A DNA stretch of 64,000 nt from JALSRK01 sp964461995 (GTDB taxonomy: Bacteria > Acidobacteriota > Terriglobia > Bryobacterales > Bryobacteraceae), in contig CAYWXL010000012.1 of the NCBI GenBank assembly GCA_964461995.1, forward strand, positions 27,757-91,756. Reading direction: 5' to 3'. A program made the position numbers and the translations under genes. Positions 8,698 to 17,581 of this stretch are shown here, one piece after another. Within the stretch, counting starts at the first letter, position 1, and the number at the start of each line of letters is the position of its first letter. The notes under the pieces were generated by a model. It was not told where the DNA came from and did not search any database. It worked only from the letters and a program-made list of their open reading frames with translations.

Positions 8698-10512
8698 TCA
8701 AAGCGCGGTGTCGAGCGGGGGAGGCGGGACTACCGGCAACGTAGGCCAGTCCCGCTCGACGGGGACCAACTCCACGTCTTCCACCAGCACGGACGGCGCC
8801 ACGACCGATATTGGAACGATGTAGCCCCCGGCTCCGATCAACGACATCGGCGCGTTGCTGCCCAGGAAATGAAAGAGATAGCTCTCGTCGGAGGCGGCCA
8901 GAATGTCCCGCAGTAAGCGGGCGGAGACTCCTTGGAAATCGAGACCGCGGACCAACTCTTCCCGGCCGTCCGGGTAGAGCCGGTAGACGGCGATTGGAGA
9001 GCTGAAAAGCCGGGATCCGCCGCCTTGCTCGCGCCGGCGCTGGGAGCTGCGATGGATCTCATCCCGCGAAGCCGACGAAGGGAAGTCGAGCTTCCGGATG
9101 AGAATGCCATACGGCTTCCCGCGCTGTTCGCACAGCTCTAGGAGTTTGCGCCTCAACTCCTCGCGTGGGACGGTTTCCCGCGCTTTGACAATTAAATTGC
9201 TGAACTTTGGCGTGCTCGCCCCGTACCGGCCCGGGAGGCGCGCACGGCCGTTGGACCGCTTGAAGGCGCGGACCGGCTGGCGGGTGAGGAGAAAGGCCTT
9301 TAGAATGCCGTTCTCCACCACCTGCAACGGCCCGGGCCGCACCCCCTCGAGATCGATCCCGTAATGGCCCAGCAACGGCTGGCCTTCCCACTCGGTCAAG
9401 GTCGGGTCATCGACGGCGTCCATCCATTCCGGCAGGACCCGGCTGCCGAGCCGCCCGGCCAGCTCGCTGGTGCGGTAATCGGGGCTCCGGCCCGGCTCGG
9501 GTACCGGACGCCTGGTCAAACCGAGGTTGTCACCAAGCAATTGGGCAAACAGTTGGGCGGCCGCCTCACCCTCGAAAAGAACCGGACCGACATAAGCCTC
9601 CCCGACGGGGGCTTCGACGAGCCGTTCCACCCGCCGCGCCACCTCTCCCACCGCCTTTTCCAGCTCGCTGACAGGCGGAAGGTCGGCGATGCGCAGCGCC
9701 TCGACGACCTCAGCGTCGCGGACGAACATCCCATCGGGAGCCTGCCCCTCAGCGCGAACCTCAAGGAAATGCAAGACTTCCGGGTAACGGGCGACCGTGC
9801 CCTCGGTGTTGATCAGGTAAGTGGTGGCTTGAATGGATTCGAAACGAACTCCTGAGCGGAGGACGGCTGGATAACGCGCAAACACGGCCGACAGCCGCCG
9901 CACCCGCTCGGTCCACTCTTGCTCGGGAACGTCATCGCGGCGCAGCGGCCGGAAATACACGACAGGCTCCGCCCGGCTGAAATCCGGGAGATCCTCGCGC
10001 TGGGTAACGTTTTTCAGCGCCGCGCGCTTGCGGGCAATGGCCGCCAGCGCCCCTTTGAAGACCCTATCGGTCGCCAGCCAGAAATAGACTCGCAGAGCAA
10101 AGGGGTCATCGTCGATCGGCGGTTGTCCGATCATGCCGCGCCGGGCAAAAAAGTCGCTATAGACGTAGTTCGTGTTGTCGAACTGATAACTGCCGACACG
10201 GACGTCGATACGCGGCACGCGCATCCGGTTCCGGGTGCGGCTAACCAAAGCGCCGAGGGAGGCGCGGATCGACAGATTCTCGGTGTCGTCGAGCGCGTAT
10301 TGGATGAAATAGACGTCGTCGTTCAGCGCCACCAAGCGCAGCCCCTTGGCCCGGTCCATCTCCGCCTTCATGGCCGCGAGCACCGGGTCGGCCGAGATCT
10401 GCTTCTCGACCTCAGGAGAGACGCTCGGAGCCGCCTGCTGACCAAAGAGGGCGACGGGGCTGAGCAGCGCGCCGCAGATCGCCCACTGGAACCACCGACG
10501 CGTGAACCCCAT
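8698..10512 (-). CDS. exported TldE/PmbA-like protein lacking the zinc motif
   Basis: A 604-residue protein with an N-terminal signal peptide (ATG 10512, n-region GFTRRW, ending near ALFGQQ). It is homologous along its length to the upstream TldD-like product: shared blocks include DRVFKGALAAI and RLYPDGREELVRGLDFQG. At the position of the HExxxH zinc motif it reads LFAQLLGDNLG, so it cannot bind zinc in the same way, much as TldE/PmbA pairs with catalytic TldD. The ATG is 2 nt after the upstream stop, with a GGAAGGGGGG ribosome site. The upstream in-frame extension to 10659 lies inside the neighbouring gene and is not used. Confidence 0.85.
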   Translation of the reverse strand: MGFTRRWFQWAICGALLSPVALFGQQAAPSVSPEVEKQISADPVLAAMKAEMDRAKGLRLVALNDDVYFIQYALDDTENLSIRASLGALVSRTRNRMRVPRIDVRVGSYQFDNTNYVYSDFFARRGMIGQPPIDDDPFALRVYFWLATDRVFKGALAAIARKRAALKNVTQREDLPDFSRAEPVVYFRPLRRDDVPEQEWTERVRRLSAVFARYPAVLRSGVRFESIQATTYLINTEGTVARYPEVLHFLEVRAEGQAPDGMFVRDAEVVEALRIADLPPVSELEKAVGEVARRVERLVEAPVGEAYVGPVLFEGEAAAQLFAQLLGDNLGLTRRPVPEPGRSPDYRTSELAGRLGSRVLPEWMDAVDDPTLTEWEGQPLLGHYGIDLEGVRPGPLQVVENGILKAFLLTRQPVRAFKRSNGRARLPGRYGASTPKFSNLIVKARETVPREELRRKLLELCEQRGKPYGILIRKLDFPSSASRDEIHRSSQRRREQGGGSRLFSSPIAVYRLYPDGREELVRGLDFQGVSARLLRDILAASDESYLFHFLGSNAPMSLIGAGGYIVPISVVAPSVLVEDVELVPVERDWPTLPVVPPPPLDTAL

Positions 10513-10514
10513 AA

Positions 10515-12206
10515 TCAGCGCCCCCCTTCCATCAGAGTGGGGCGAGGCAGAATCGGAGGACGATCCTGGGAGACGGCTTTTCGCTGGATCTCGATCTCCG
10601 ATACCAACAGCGCGGGGGCAACCGCCGAAACAGGCACGCTGCCGCTCTCTGCGCCGCAATACCCGTTGAAGATGCCCGGCTCATCGGAAGTGGCGATGAT
10701 CTTGGAGAAGGCCGCCAGCGGTGTCCCGACGATATCGGCGCCCCGAACCAGCTCATCCGGCCGGCCGTCCGGGTAGACGCGATAAACGACCAACGGAATC
10801 ACTTTGAACGCCTGGACGCCCCTCCGCCCGGTCATGGTATAGCCTCCCGTAACTTCTTCAAAATAAAACCCGTACTCTTTGCCCTGCCTCCGGATCTCCT
10901 CGATCAGAAGTTCCCGCAGCCGGGCCGCGCTCACTTGCCGCCGGGACCGGACGATCAAATTCGATTGCCGGGAGACGACCTCACGGCCGGGCTGCCGCCG
11001 CCCGTGTCCGTTCGAGTGAGGGATGCCAGCCACCGGCAACCGGGACATGAGGAATGTTTTCATGATCCCGTCCTCGACGACCGTTACGGGCCGGGCCGGT
11101 ATCCCTTCGTCATCATACTCATACCAACCCATCAGGTCCGTCCCAGCGAACTCCTTCCGTGTCGGGTCGAAGAGCACGGAGAGGAACTCCGGAAGCACCG
11201 GCTTGCCCAAGCGTTCCCGGAAGGTATGACCTTCGGAAGGGTCCCGCAACCGATGTCCCTCGACACGGTGGCCGAAGATCTCGTGGAAGAAGACGCCTGC
11301 CGCCCGCCCGGACAAGATCGCCGGAGCGACGTAGGGTTCCACAAGGGGCGCATCGACGAGCTTCGTTACCAGATCGGCGACCTTTCGGGCAGCCGCGCGG
11401 AGGGTCTTGACGTCCGGCAGGCCATCAGGCGTATGGGCTTCGAAAGATTCCCTGGTGTACAGGTCCATCCCATCCGGGGCTTTCGCCCGAGCCGACATAG
11501 ATATCCGCGCCGAGGTCCAGCCGTGGACCAGCCGCGTACCTTCGGACGTTACAAGGTACTTGATCTGCCGCTGCACGGTAAGCCGGACGCTGGAGCCGAG
11601 GACTTCGGGAAAAGAGCGGAACTCCCGGGACACAGCCCGCACCCGATCCGCCCATTCAGCGGCGTCGAAGGCGATGTCGCCGGGGGGATCGTAGCCTGTG
11701 GCAGGTTCCTCGTAGCTGAAATCGCCGGGGCTATCCTCCTGTTCGACTCGGACCCGGCTGTCGGTCTGGATCTTGATAAGCCGTTCTGTTCCAAGACGGT
11801 AGACGCGGTCGGTCTCCAGCCACAGCTCCCGCCGGATCGCCGTTTCATAATCGTCTATGGCGATAGACCGGCCGGAAGTGAACCTCGGAAAGTAACCTTC
11901 TACGACGTGGTAGTTGTCGAGCTTGCGCGTACCCACGCGGACGGTCACGTCGAGCAGGCGGTTCCGGCGAGAGGAATTCTCCTCAAGTGCGCCCAAGGTG
12001 GCCGCCACGTCGTGGGCGGAAACATCAGTAACGGCGTAGCCGAGGTAGTAAGCAGGGGGAGAGGCTTTTTCCTTTAGAATCTCGAAATTGCGGTCAAGTT
12101 CCGCCGCCAGTATGCGGATCAAGTCCCGCGGCTCGGCCCGGAGAAACAAAGCGCCCGGCAGCAGGGCCACGAAGGTGATGAAAACGCGCCCAGCCCGAAT
12201 CCGCAC
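10515..12206 (-). CDS. exported TldD-like zinc metallopeptidase
   Basis: A 563-residue protein starting with a signal peptide (VFITFVALLPGALFLRA). It has a TldD-type catalytic motif HEIFGHRVEGH with His308, Glu309 and His313, and downstream family blocks TVVEDGIMKTFLMSR, RQSNLIVRSRRQV and SEIEIQRKAV. TldD/TldE complexes degrade unfolded peptides and mature RiPPs such as microcin B17. The classic proteins are cytosolic, so an exported pair implies a periplasmic or secreted role. GTG 12206 is the start. A TATTCT hexamer ends 7 nt before it and there is no ribosome site, suggesting a leaderless mRNA. It is first gene of a tldD-tldE-lptFG run. Confidence 0.87.
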   Translation of the reverse strand: MRIRAGRVFITFVALLPGALFLRAEPRDLIRILAAELDRNFEILKEKASPPAYYLGYAVTDVSAHDVAATLGALEENSSRRNRLLDVTVRVGTRKLDNYHVVEGYFPRFTSGRSIAIDDYETAIRRELWLETDRVYRLGTERLIKIQTDSRVRVEQEDSPGDFSYEEPATGYDPPGDIAFDAAEWADRVRAVSREFRSFPEVLGSSVRLTVQRQIKYLVTSEGTRLVHGWTSARISMSARAKAPDGMDLYTRESFEAHTPDGLPDVKTLRAAARKVADLVTKLVDAPLVEPYVAPAILSGRAAGVFFHEIFGHRVEGHRLRDPSEGHTFRERLGKPVLPEFLSVLFDPTRKEFAGTDLMGWYEYDDEGIPARPVTVVEDGIMKTFLMSRLPVAGIPHSNGHGRRQPGREVVSRQSNLIVRSRRQVSAARLRELLIEEIRRQGKEYGFYFEEVTGGYTMTGRRGVQAFKVIPLVVYRVYPDGRPDELVRGADIVGTPLAAFSKIIATSDEPGIFNGYCGAESGSVPVSAVAPALLVSEIEIQRKAVSQDRPPILPRPTLMEGGR

Positions 12207-12213
12207 TGTGACC

Positions 12214-12219
12214 AGAATA
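12214..12219 (-). promoter_or_regulatory. -10-like hexamer for the tldD-like gene (leaderless start)
   Basis: TATTCT on the minus strand, followed by exactly 7 nt (GGTCACA) and the GTG start. With the usual 6-7 nt from -10 to +1, transcription would begin at the start codon. Confidence 0.35.
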
Positions 12220-12242
12220 GCACGTCGCCTTGCCAGGCCTGG

Positions 12243-12929
12243 TCAGCGCCGGGCGCCGGCACCGTCATGTCCGAGCGCGCTCTCCGGCCCGTTGGTGAAG
12301 CTCCCCGGCAGCGTTAATAGGCCTTTTTCCTGCATGCCGGTAAGGGCCAACCCGTAGCGGCCGCGGACGCCGGTCTTCTCGAAGATGTGCTTCAGGTGAA
12401 TCTTTACCGTTCCCGGGCGGATGCCGAGCTCGCGGGCGATCTCTTTGTTTTTGAGGCCTTGCTCGACCAACTCGAGGACCTGCTTTTCCCTAGGCGTCAG
12501 CGCCGATCGCGAGTAGCGGGGACGCGAGACCACGTCCTGGAGCAGCTCCTCCTCCATCCAAGTCGTGCCCCGGGCGACAGCGTGCAGACAGGCCAGCACC
12601 TTGGCTACCGGCGCGTTCTTCCGGACGATGCCCCGTACGCCCTTCTGCAAGAGGCGGAGCGCCTCGGGCTCGGAAATCGAATGTCCCCAGACGACGACTG
12701 CGCATGGCCGTCCGGCCTCTCGCCACCGCGCGAGCCAGCTCAGCACAGCGTGGGCGCCGAAGGATCTGTCCAGCACGAAGATGTCGGGACATCCGTCCGA
12801 TACTACGTTCATCGCCTCGGTGAGGGAAGCCGCGAAATGCGTCAGTTCCATGCCGCCGGCTTCCTCGAGCACGGCCTTAAGCCCTTGCGCTGTAATCGGT
12901 TGACTCTCACAGATCCCAACTGTCGTCAT
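12243..12929 (-). CDS. NarL/LuxR-family response-regulator-like transcription factor
   Basis: A 228-residue protein with an N-terminal receiver-like domain (residues ~1-115) and a C-terminal LuxR helix-turn-helix: LTPREKQVLELVEQGLKNKE, IARELGIRPGTVKIHLKHIF. The phospho-acceptor aspartate appears in DIFVLDRSF. The N-terminal acidic pocket reads ESQP instead of DDH, so phosphorylation may be altered. ATG 12929 has AAGGAG 9 nt upstream and is preferred over the in-frame extension to 13040. No histidine kinase is adjacent. It is divergent from a CpaE-like ATPase gene, which could be its target (inference from position only). Confidence 0.88.
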   Translation of the reverse strand: MTTVGICESQPITAQGLKAVLEEAGGMELTHFAASLTEAMNVVSDGCPDIFVLDRSFGAHAVLSWLARWREAGRPCAVVVWGHSISEPEALRLLQKGVRGIVRKNAPVAKVLACLHAVARGTTWMEEELLQDVVSRPRYSRSALTPREKQVLELVEQGLKNKEIARELGIRPGTVKIHLKHIFEKTGVRGRYGLALTGMQEKGLLTLPGSFTNGPESALGHDGAGARR

Positions 12930-13249
12930 CCTGTCGGTCTCCTTGTTCTCGGCGGCCACAGTACGATGAGCCCCGGCACGAGGTTCGGATTCGGGCCGGC
13001 TGGCGAGACCTCGCCTGTTCTTATCGGACCGAACCCTCACTCTTGAGAACTAGTGCCGGCCAGAACGCGAGGCTCTCATGTTTTTCTCCTAATCAGCCGA
13101 TGGAAACACGTGGATTCGGTGCGAGGGCCAGGAAGTCTGCGCGGCTGCGCCGGCCCCGGAATTGCCGTTGCGGCCGGCGGCTGGTTCGCGCAGCGTTCGC
13201 AGCCTGACCCCAGGGGATCCGTGCAGGTCTCCTCCCAATTGCTCGATGA
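12930..13249. other. 320-bp divergent intergenic region
   Basis: Lies between the NarL-type regulator (leftward) and the CpaE-like gene (rightward). It must hold both promoters. I see the regulator's AAGGAG ribosome site but no convincing -35/-10 pair, and no RNA gene or repeat. Confidence 0.5.
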
Positions 13250-14497
13250 ATGACGATGGCGAAACCGGTGACCAGTCAGGCGAACGTAAGCCCCGGCGCG
13301 TTGCTGATTTGTCCGAACGCAACGATGATGACGGAGCTGCTCCCGCTCCTGACGCACAACATTCCCGGGGTACAAATCCACTCAGTCAAGGAGTACCCCG
13401 ATAGCAGCGCCCTCACCGAACTCGTCATCGACCACCATCCGCGCCTGTGCTTCCTCGACGTCGATACAGACTCCGAGCGGGCCTTGGCATTGATCCGGGA
13501 GCTGCAACTGCTCGACAACGCTCTGCAGATCGTCGTCCTGCTGGGGCAGAACGAGCCGGACCTGATTCTGCGGTGTCTGCGGCAAGGCGCCACCGAATTC
13601 TTGATGCGGCCGTTCACGGCCGAGGAACTGGCGCCGGTGCTGCAGCGGCTGTCCCAGCTCAGTCCGTCGATGAACTATGGGAGCGGCGGCCGGATCATTT
13701 GCGTGGCCCCGGCCAAAGGAGCCTGCGGCGCCAGCACCATCGCGGCGAACCTGGCAACGCGGAAAAAAGCCTTGGGCGCCAACCGCCTGCTGTTGGCCGA
13801 CCTCGATCCGCTGACGGGCACGATTTCTTTCCTGCTCAAGCTGAAGTCCAACTACAGCATCATCGACGCCATGAACCTGGCGACGAGCCTAGACCGGGAC
13901 CTATGGGACGGCGTCGTCTCGAACTGGAACGGAATCGACGTCGTACTCGCCCCAGAGAACCCGATGGATTCCATCAGCGAACTGCAAGATCCGGCCCCGG
14001 TACTGGAGTTCGCTCGGCAGCTTTACGACGTCATCATCGTGGATTGCGCGGGCTTGTTGGGCGACTGGGGCCTGCCCCTGGCCCGGGTGGCGACGGATCT
14101 TCTGCTGGTCACGACGAACGAGCTCCCGGCGTTGCAGAGCACCCAAAGGGTGCTGGGGCACCTCGAGCGTCACCGGGTGGAACGTTCCAAGGTGCGGCTG
14201 GTGGTGAACCGGTACAGCCGCGATGTGGGGCTCAGCACCGAGGCCATCTCGACCGCTCTCCACACGGACGTGTTCGCCGTCATCCCCAGCGACTACGAAG
14301 CCGTGCAAAAGGCCCTTGTCGAAGGCAAACCCGTCAATTCCAACAGCGCCTTCGGCAAACACCTTTCAAAGCTCGCCCGGCGGCTATCCGGCAAAGATGA
14401 AGCGGCGGAGACAGAGGCGGCTAGCAGCCGGAGAAAAGCCAAAGGTGTTTCGTTGGCTGGACTGTTCTCCTCGCTGTTCTCCCGAGCGACTTCGTAG
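13250..14497 (+). CDS. CpaE-like protein: receiver-like domain plus ParA/MinD-type ATPase
   Basis: A 415-residue protein. Residues ~15-130 form a pseudo-receiver (LLICPNATMM, LCFLDVDTD, MRPFTAEELAPVL). Residues ~145-385 form a SIMIBI ATPase with a deviant Walker A KGACGASTIAANLA, in which the usual K-T before the helix is A-S. DADxD-like DLDPLTGTISF and YDVIIVDCAG (Walker B) follow. This deviation is common in CpaE/TadZ proteins, which locate Flp/Tad pili at the pole. No other tad/cpa genes are in the window, so this is a solitary copy. The C-terminus is basic (SRRKAKG) with a hydrophobic patch that could bind membrane. Confidence 0.8.
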   Translation: MTMAKPVTSQANVSPGALLICPNATMMTELLPLLTHNIPGVQIHSVKEYPDSSALTELVIDHHPRLCFLDVDTDSERALALIRELQLLDNALQIVVLLGQNEPDLILRCLRQGATEFLMRPFTAEELAPVLQRLSQLSPSMNYGSGGRIICVAPAKGACGASTIAANLATRKKALGANRLLLADLDPLTGTISFLLKLKSNYSIIDAMNLATSLDRDLWDGVVSNWNGIDVVLAPENPMDSISELQDPAPVLEFARQLYDVIIVDCAGLLGDWGLPLARVATDLLLVTTNELPALQSTQRVLGHLERHRVERSKVRLVVNRYSRDVGLSTEAISTALHTDVFAVIPSDYEAVQKALVEGKPVNSNSAFGKHLSKLARRLSGKDEAAETEAASSRRKAKGVSLAGLFSSLFSRATS

Positions 14498-14583
14498 GTC
14501 GCGCGCCTTTTTCCCGGCGCTTGCGTCACGGAACTCGCGCGAGCTTCTTGCTCTCAGGCCCCGCCGGCGGGACAGGCGAAGTC

Positions 14584-15876
14584 TCAAGTTCCCGCGTCCC
14601 GGCGTTGCCAAACGAGCTGGCCATCGACGAAGGTAGCCACCGGGCCGCCGTGGAAACGAACGCCGTGGAAAGGTGAGTTTTTGCTTTTGGAAAACGACCG
14701 GTTGACGTCGTAGGTCCACTCCAGGTCGGGGTCGAGAATCGTGATGTCCGCGGCTTCCCCCGGCGCCAGGCAACCTGCCGCCAAGCCGAAAACCCGGGCC
14801 GGACCGGTGGTGAAGAGTTCCACCAAGCGCATCATCGAGATCCGCCCTGGATGAAGGAGGCGATCGAAGACGACCGCCACGGCAGTTTCCAGCCCGATGA
14901 CGCCGAACGGACACCGCTCGAACTCCTGCATCTTCTGGTAGCCGGTGTGAGGCGCGTGGTCGGTGGCGATTGCGTCCACGGTTCCATTGGCGATGCCTGC
15001 GACGAGGGCCTCCAGGTCCTCGCGGCTGCGGAGCGGAGGCTTCATTTTGAAGTTGCTGTCGTAGGGGACCGCTTCTTCATCGGTGAGAGCGAGGTGATGG
15101 GGGGTCACTTCGCAAGTCACCGGCAAGCCGCGGGACTTGGCGAAAGCCACCATCGCCATCGAGTTCTTCGTGGAGAGGTGGGCGACATGATACCGGGCGC
15201 CCGTAACCTCTACCAAAAGGAGGTCGCGCGCGACCATGACGTCCTCGGAGCAAGCGGGGATCCCCCGGAGACCGCGGCGCGAAGACTCCACGCCCTCGTG
15301 CATGTCGCCGCCGGAGGAAAGATTCAAGTCTTCGCAATGCTGGACGACCGTCAGGCCGAACGACCGGGCCAGCTCCATGGCGCGCCGCATCACTCTGGCG
15401 TTCATCACCGGCATGCCATCGTCGGAGATGGCCACGACTCCGGCATTCTTCAGCGTGCCGATAGGCGCGAGCTCTTCCCCTTTGCTGCCCTGCGTTATGG
15501 CGCCGATGGGATGGACCTTGACGACGGCCGATTGGCGGGCCTTTTCCAGGATGTAGCCGGTGACCGTCGCGCTGTCGTTCACCGGCTGGGTATTGGGCAT
15601 GCAGCAGATCCGGGTGAAGCCGCCGGCGGCGGCGGCGCGGGCCCCGGTTTCGATGGTTTCGGCATGGGTGAGGCCGGGCTCGCGCAAGTGAACGTGCAGG
15701 TCGATGAAGCCCGGGGCGACGATCTTGCCGGCGGCGTCGTAAACTTTGGCGTCCTCGGCCTCGATCTTCTCGTCCACCGCCACGATATGAAAGCCCTCGA
15801 TGAGCACGTCGGCGGGGCCGTCACGCCGGGTCGCCGGATCGACCACTCGTCCGTTTTTGATGATGAGCTTTGCCAT
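14584..15876 (-). CDS. pyrC: dihydroorotase
   Basis: A 430-residue class I (PyrC/PyrX-type) amidohydrolase that cyclises carbamoyl-aspartate to dihydroorotate in pyrimidine synthesis. Visible metal and substrate motifs are PGFIDLHVHLREPG, HCEDLNLSSGG, YHVAHLSTKNS, CEVTPHHLALTDE and AIATDHAPH. ATG 15876 begins MAKLIIKNGRVVDP, the canonical family start, so the in-frame extension to 16236 over pyrB is discarded. It follows pyrB by 2 nt and is the last gene of a pyrR-pyrB-pyrC operon. Confidence 0.95.
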   Translation of the reverse strand: MAKLIIKNGRVVDPATRRDGPADVLIEGFHIVAVDEKIEAEDAKVYDAAGKIVAPGFIDLHVHLREPGLTHAETIETGARAAAAGGFTRICCMPNTQPVNDSATVTGYILEKARQSAVVKVHPIGAITQGSKGEELAPIGTLKNAGVVAISDDGMPVMNARVMRRAMELARSFGLTVVQHCEDLNLSSGGDMHEGVESSRRGLRGIPACSEDVMVARDLLLVEVTGARYHVAHLSTKNSMAMVAFAKSRGLPVTCEVTPHHLALTDEEAVPYDSNFKMKPPLRSREDLEALVAGIANGTVDAIATDHAPHTGYQKMQEFERCPFGVIGLETAVAVVFDRLLHPGRISMMRLVELFTTGPARVFGLAAGCLAPGEAADITILDPDLEWTYDVNRSFSKSKNSPFHGVRFHGGPVATFVDGQLVWQRRDAGT

Positions 15877-15878
15877 GG

Positions 15879-16787
15879 CTATCCGAGCACCCTCTCGAGC
15901 ACCGCCATACGGACGGCGACTCCGTTTTCCACCTGGTTGAGAATCACCGACCTCTGGGAGTCGGCCACCTCGGAGGAGATCTCCCGGCCCCGGTTGATGG
16001 GCCCGGGATGCATGACGAGGACATCCGGTTTGGCCAGCTCGATGTGTTCCGGCGCGAGCCCGTAGAACGAAAAGTACTCTCCGCGGGGAAAGTCGGGCTC
16101 GTGCTGGCGTTCGAGCTGGACCCGGAGCATCATGATGACGTCGGCGTCGCGGATCGCCTTGTTCATGTCGTATTCGATCGAGACTCCGGGCGCGATGCCG
16201 GCCAGCTCCCGCGGCACCAAGGGGGCGGGGCCGCACAGGACGATATCGACGCCGAACTTGGAGAGCAAATAGATGTTCGACCGCGCCACCCGGCTGTGCT
16301 CGATATCGCCGATGATGGCCACGCGCAGCCCTTCCAATGTCCGTTTCCGGTCGAGTATTGTCCGCGCATCGAGCAGCGCCTGGGTAGGATGCTCGTGCGT
16401 GCCGTCTCCGGCGTTGATGATCGGCGTTTTCAGATGCCGGGCCAGGAAGTGGGGAGCACCGGAAGCCTTGTGGCGCATCACGATCGCGTCGGGGCGCATG
16501 GCAGCGAGCGTGTTCAGGGTGTCTACCAGGGATTCGCCTTTCGAGAGGCTGGAGCCCGTGCCGCTGATCAGGATCGCGTCGCCGCCAAGACGCCGCGTGG
16601 CGATCTCGAAGCTGGTCCGGGTGCGTGTGGACGGCTCCAGAAAGAGCAAGACGATCGTCTTGCCGCGTAGGGTGTCGAATTGGGCGAAGGCGCCGTCGCC
16701 GGCCGGTTGGAAGTCCTTCGCTCGATCCAGAATCCGTTCGATCTCCTCCCGGGGAAGGTCTTCGATACCGAGCAGTCCTTGGGCCAT
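15879..16787 (-). CDS. pyrB: aspartate carbamoyltransferase catalytic subunit
   Basis: Transfers the carbamoyl group to aspartate, the committed step of UMP synthesis. The 302-residue product has the carbamoyl-phosphate loop EPSTRTRTSFE, SLSKGESLVDT, the HPTQALLDA motif and a C-terminal MHPGPINRGREI. Length is normal for the catalytic chain. No pyrI regulatory chain is present. In Gram-negatives with adjacent pyrB and pyrC the two chains may associate, but in this case PyrC has intact metal ligands and should be active. Confidence 0.96.
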   Translation of the reverse strand: MAQGLLGIEDLPREEIERILDRAKDFQPAGDGAFAQFDTLRGKTIVLLFLEPSTRTRTSFEIATRRLGGDAILISGTGSSLSKGESLVDTLNTLAAMRPDAIVMRHKASGAPHFLARHLKTPIINAGDGTHEHPTQALLDARTILDRKRTLEGLRVAIIGDIEHSRVARSNIYLLSKFGVDIVLCGPAPLVPRELAGIAPGVSIEYDMNKAIRDADVIMMLRVQLERQHEPDFPRGEYFSFYGLAPEHIELAKPDVLVMHPGPINRGREISSEVADSQRSVILNQVENGVAVRMAVLERVLG

Positions 16788-16865
16788 GATCGCCTCGACC
16801 TTACAGTGTAGTGCGTCCCGGTCTCGCCGAGGAACGAGGCGCCTCCACGGACGAGCCGACAGGCC

Positions 16866-17420
16866 TCAGGAGCCGCCGCCTGGAAACCGCAAGACCCGCT
16901 CCTCGTCGTCGATCTCCTGTAAGCGAACCTCGACGAGCTCCTCGCGGCTCGTCGGCACCTTCCGCCCGACGTACTGCGCCTCAATAGGCAGCTCCCGGTG
17001 TCCGCGATCGACCAGAACAAGCAACTCCACCCGCGCCGGGCGTCCGTGGTCGAACAGGGCATTCAACGCCGCGCGGGCGGTCCGCCCGGTGAAGAGAACG
17101 TCGTCCACCAGAATCACGTCCAGGCCCGTAACCGGAAACGGAATTTCGGTGGCGTTGACAACCGGCTGTCCAGCAATCAACGAAAGGTCGTCGCGGTAGA
17201 GCTGGATGTCCAGAATCCCCACCGGCGGAGACTTGCCCTCGATCTCCTGAATCTTGCTGGCCAGCCGCTCGGCCAACGGGACGCCCCGGCGCCGGATTCC
17301 TACGAGCGCCAAGCGGTCCAGGTCCGTCTTTTTCTCAAGAATCTCGTGGGTAAGGCGCACGAGCGTCCGGTGGATCTCCGAAGCGCTCATGATCTGCACC
17401 GGCCCGGCGGGCTCGCTCAT
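16866..17420 (-). CDS. pyrR: bifunctional pyr regulator / uracil phosphoribosyltransferase
   Basis: A 184-residue type I phosphoribosyltransferase with the PRPP-binding loop VILVDDVLFTGRTARAAL and the PyrR features ALVGIRRRGVPLAERL and DIQLYRDDL. In Bacillus PyrR binds pyr mRNA to attenuate transcription and also makes UMP from uracil. It is first in the pyrR-pyrB-pyrC operon, 78 nt before pyrB, so it may regulate that operon. I did not find a recognisable anti-terminator leader in the short upstream region. ATG 17420 is chosen over a TTG at 17435. Confidence 0.93.
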   Translation of the reverse strand: MSEPAGPVQIMSASEIHRTLVRLTHEILEKKTDLDRLALVGIRRRGVPLAERLASKIQEIEGKSPPVGILDIQLYRDDLSLIAGQPVVNATEIPFPVTGLDVILVDDVLFTGRTARAALNALFDHGRPARVELLVLVDRGHRELPIEAQYVGRKVPTSREELVEVRLQEIDDEERVLRFPGGGS

Positions 17421-17515
17421 CGACGGATTCGCCAACTGCCCAGCGTAGCACAGGCTTCTCGAAAGAGCGCCGGCGGCGGGCCCATTGACCAGCCGCAGAA
17501 CGCACGAGAAGAAAA

Positions 17516-17531
17516 GGTTGTTTCAACAACC
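17516..17531. promoter_or_regulatory. perfect 7-2-7 palindrome, candidate operator
   Basis: GGTTGTTTCAACAACC lies in the 161-bp region between divergent pyrR and the orphan winged-helix gene, 50 nt upstream of the latter's ATG. The arms are perfect. An A-TTTTT run follows on the plus strand, so a weak terminator is an alternative, but there is no gene upstream to terminate. Confidence 0.5.
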
Positions 17532-17581
17532 ATTTTTGTGGCACTAATGGTAGAGAGGGATCTAGCTGGGAGGGATGTTGC

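Noticed and set aside
14532..14571. Palindromes CTCGCGCGAG-type and CCCGCCGGCGGG between cpaE-like gene and pyrC as terminators
   Set aside because: Neither is followed by a T run and both are expected by chance at this GC content.
15877..16236. An N-terminal extension of dihydroorotase
   Set aside because: It overlaps pyrB in another frame and is Arg-rich; the known start MAKLIIKNGRVVDP is at 15876.
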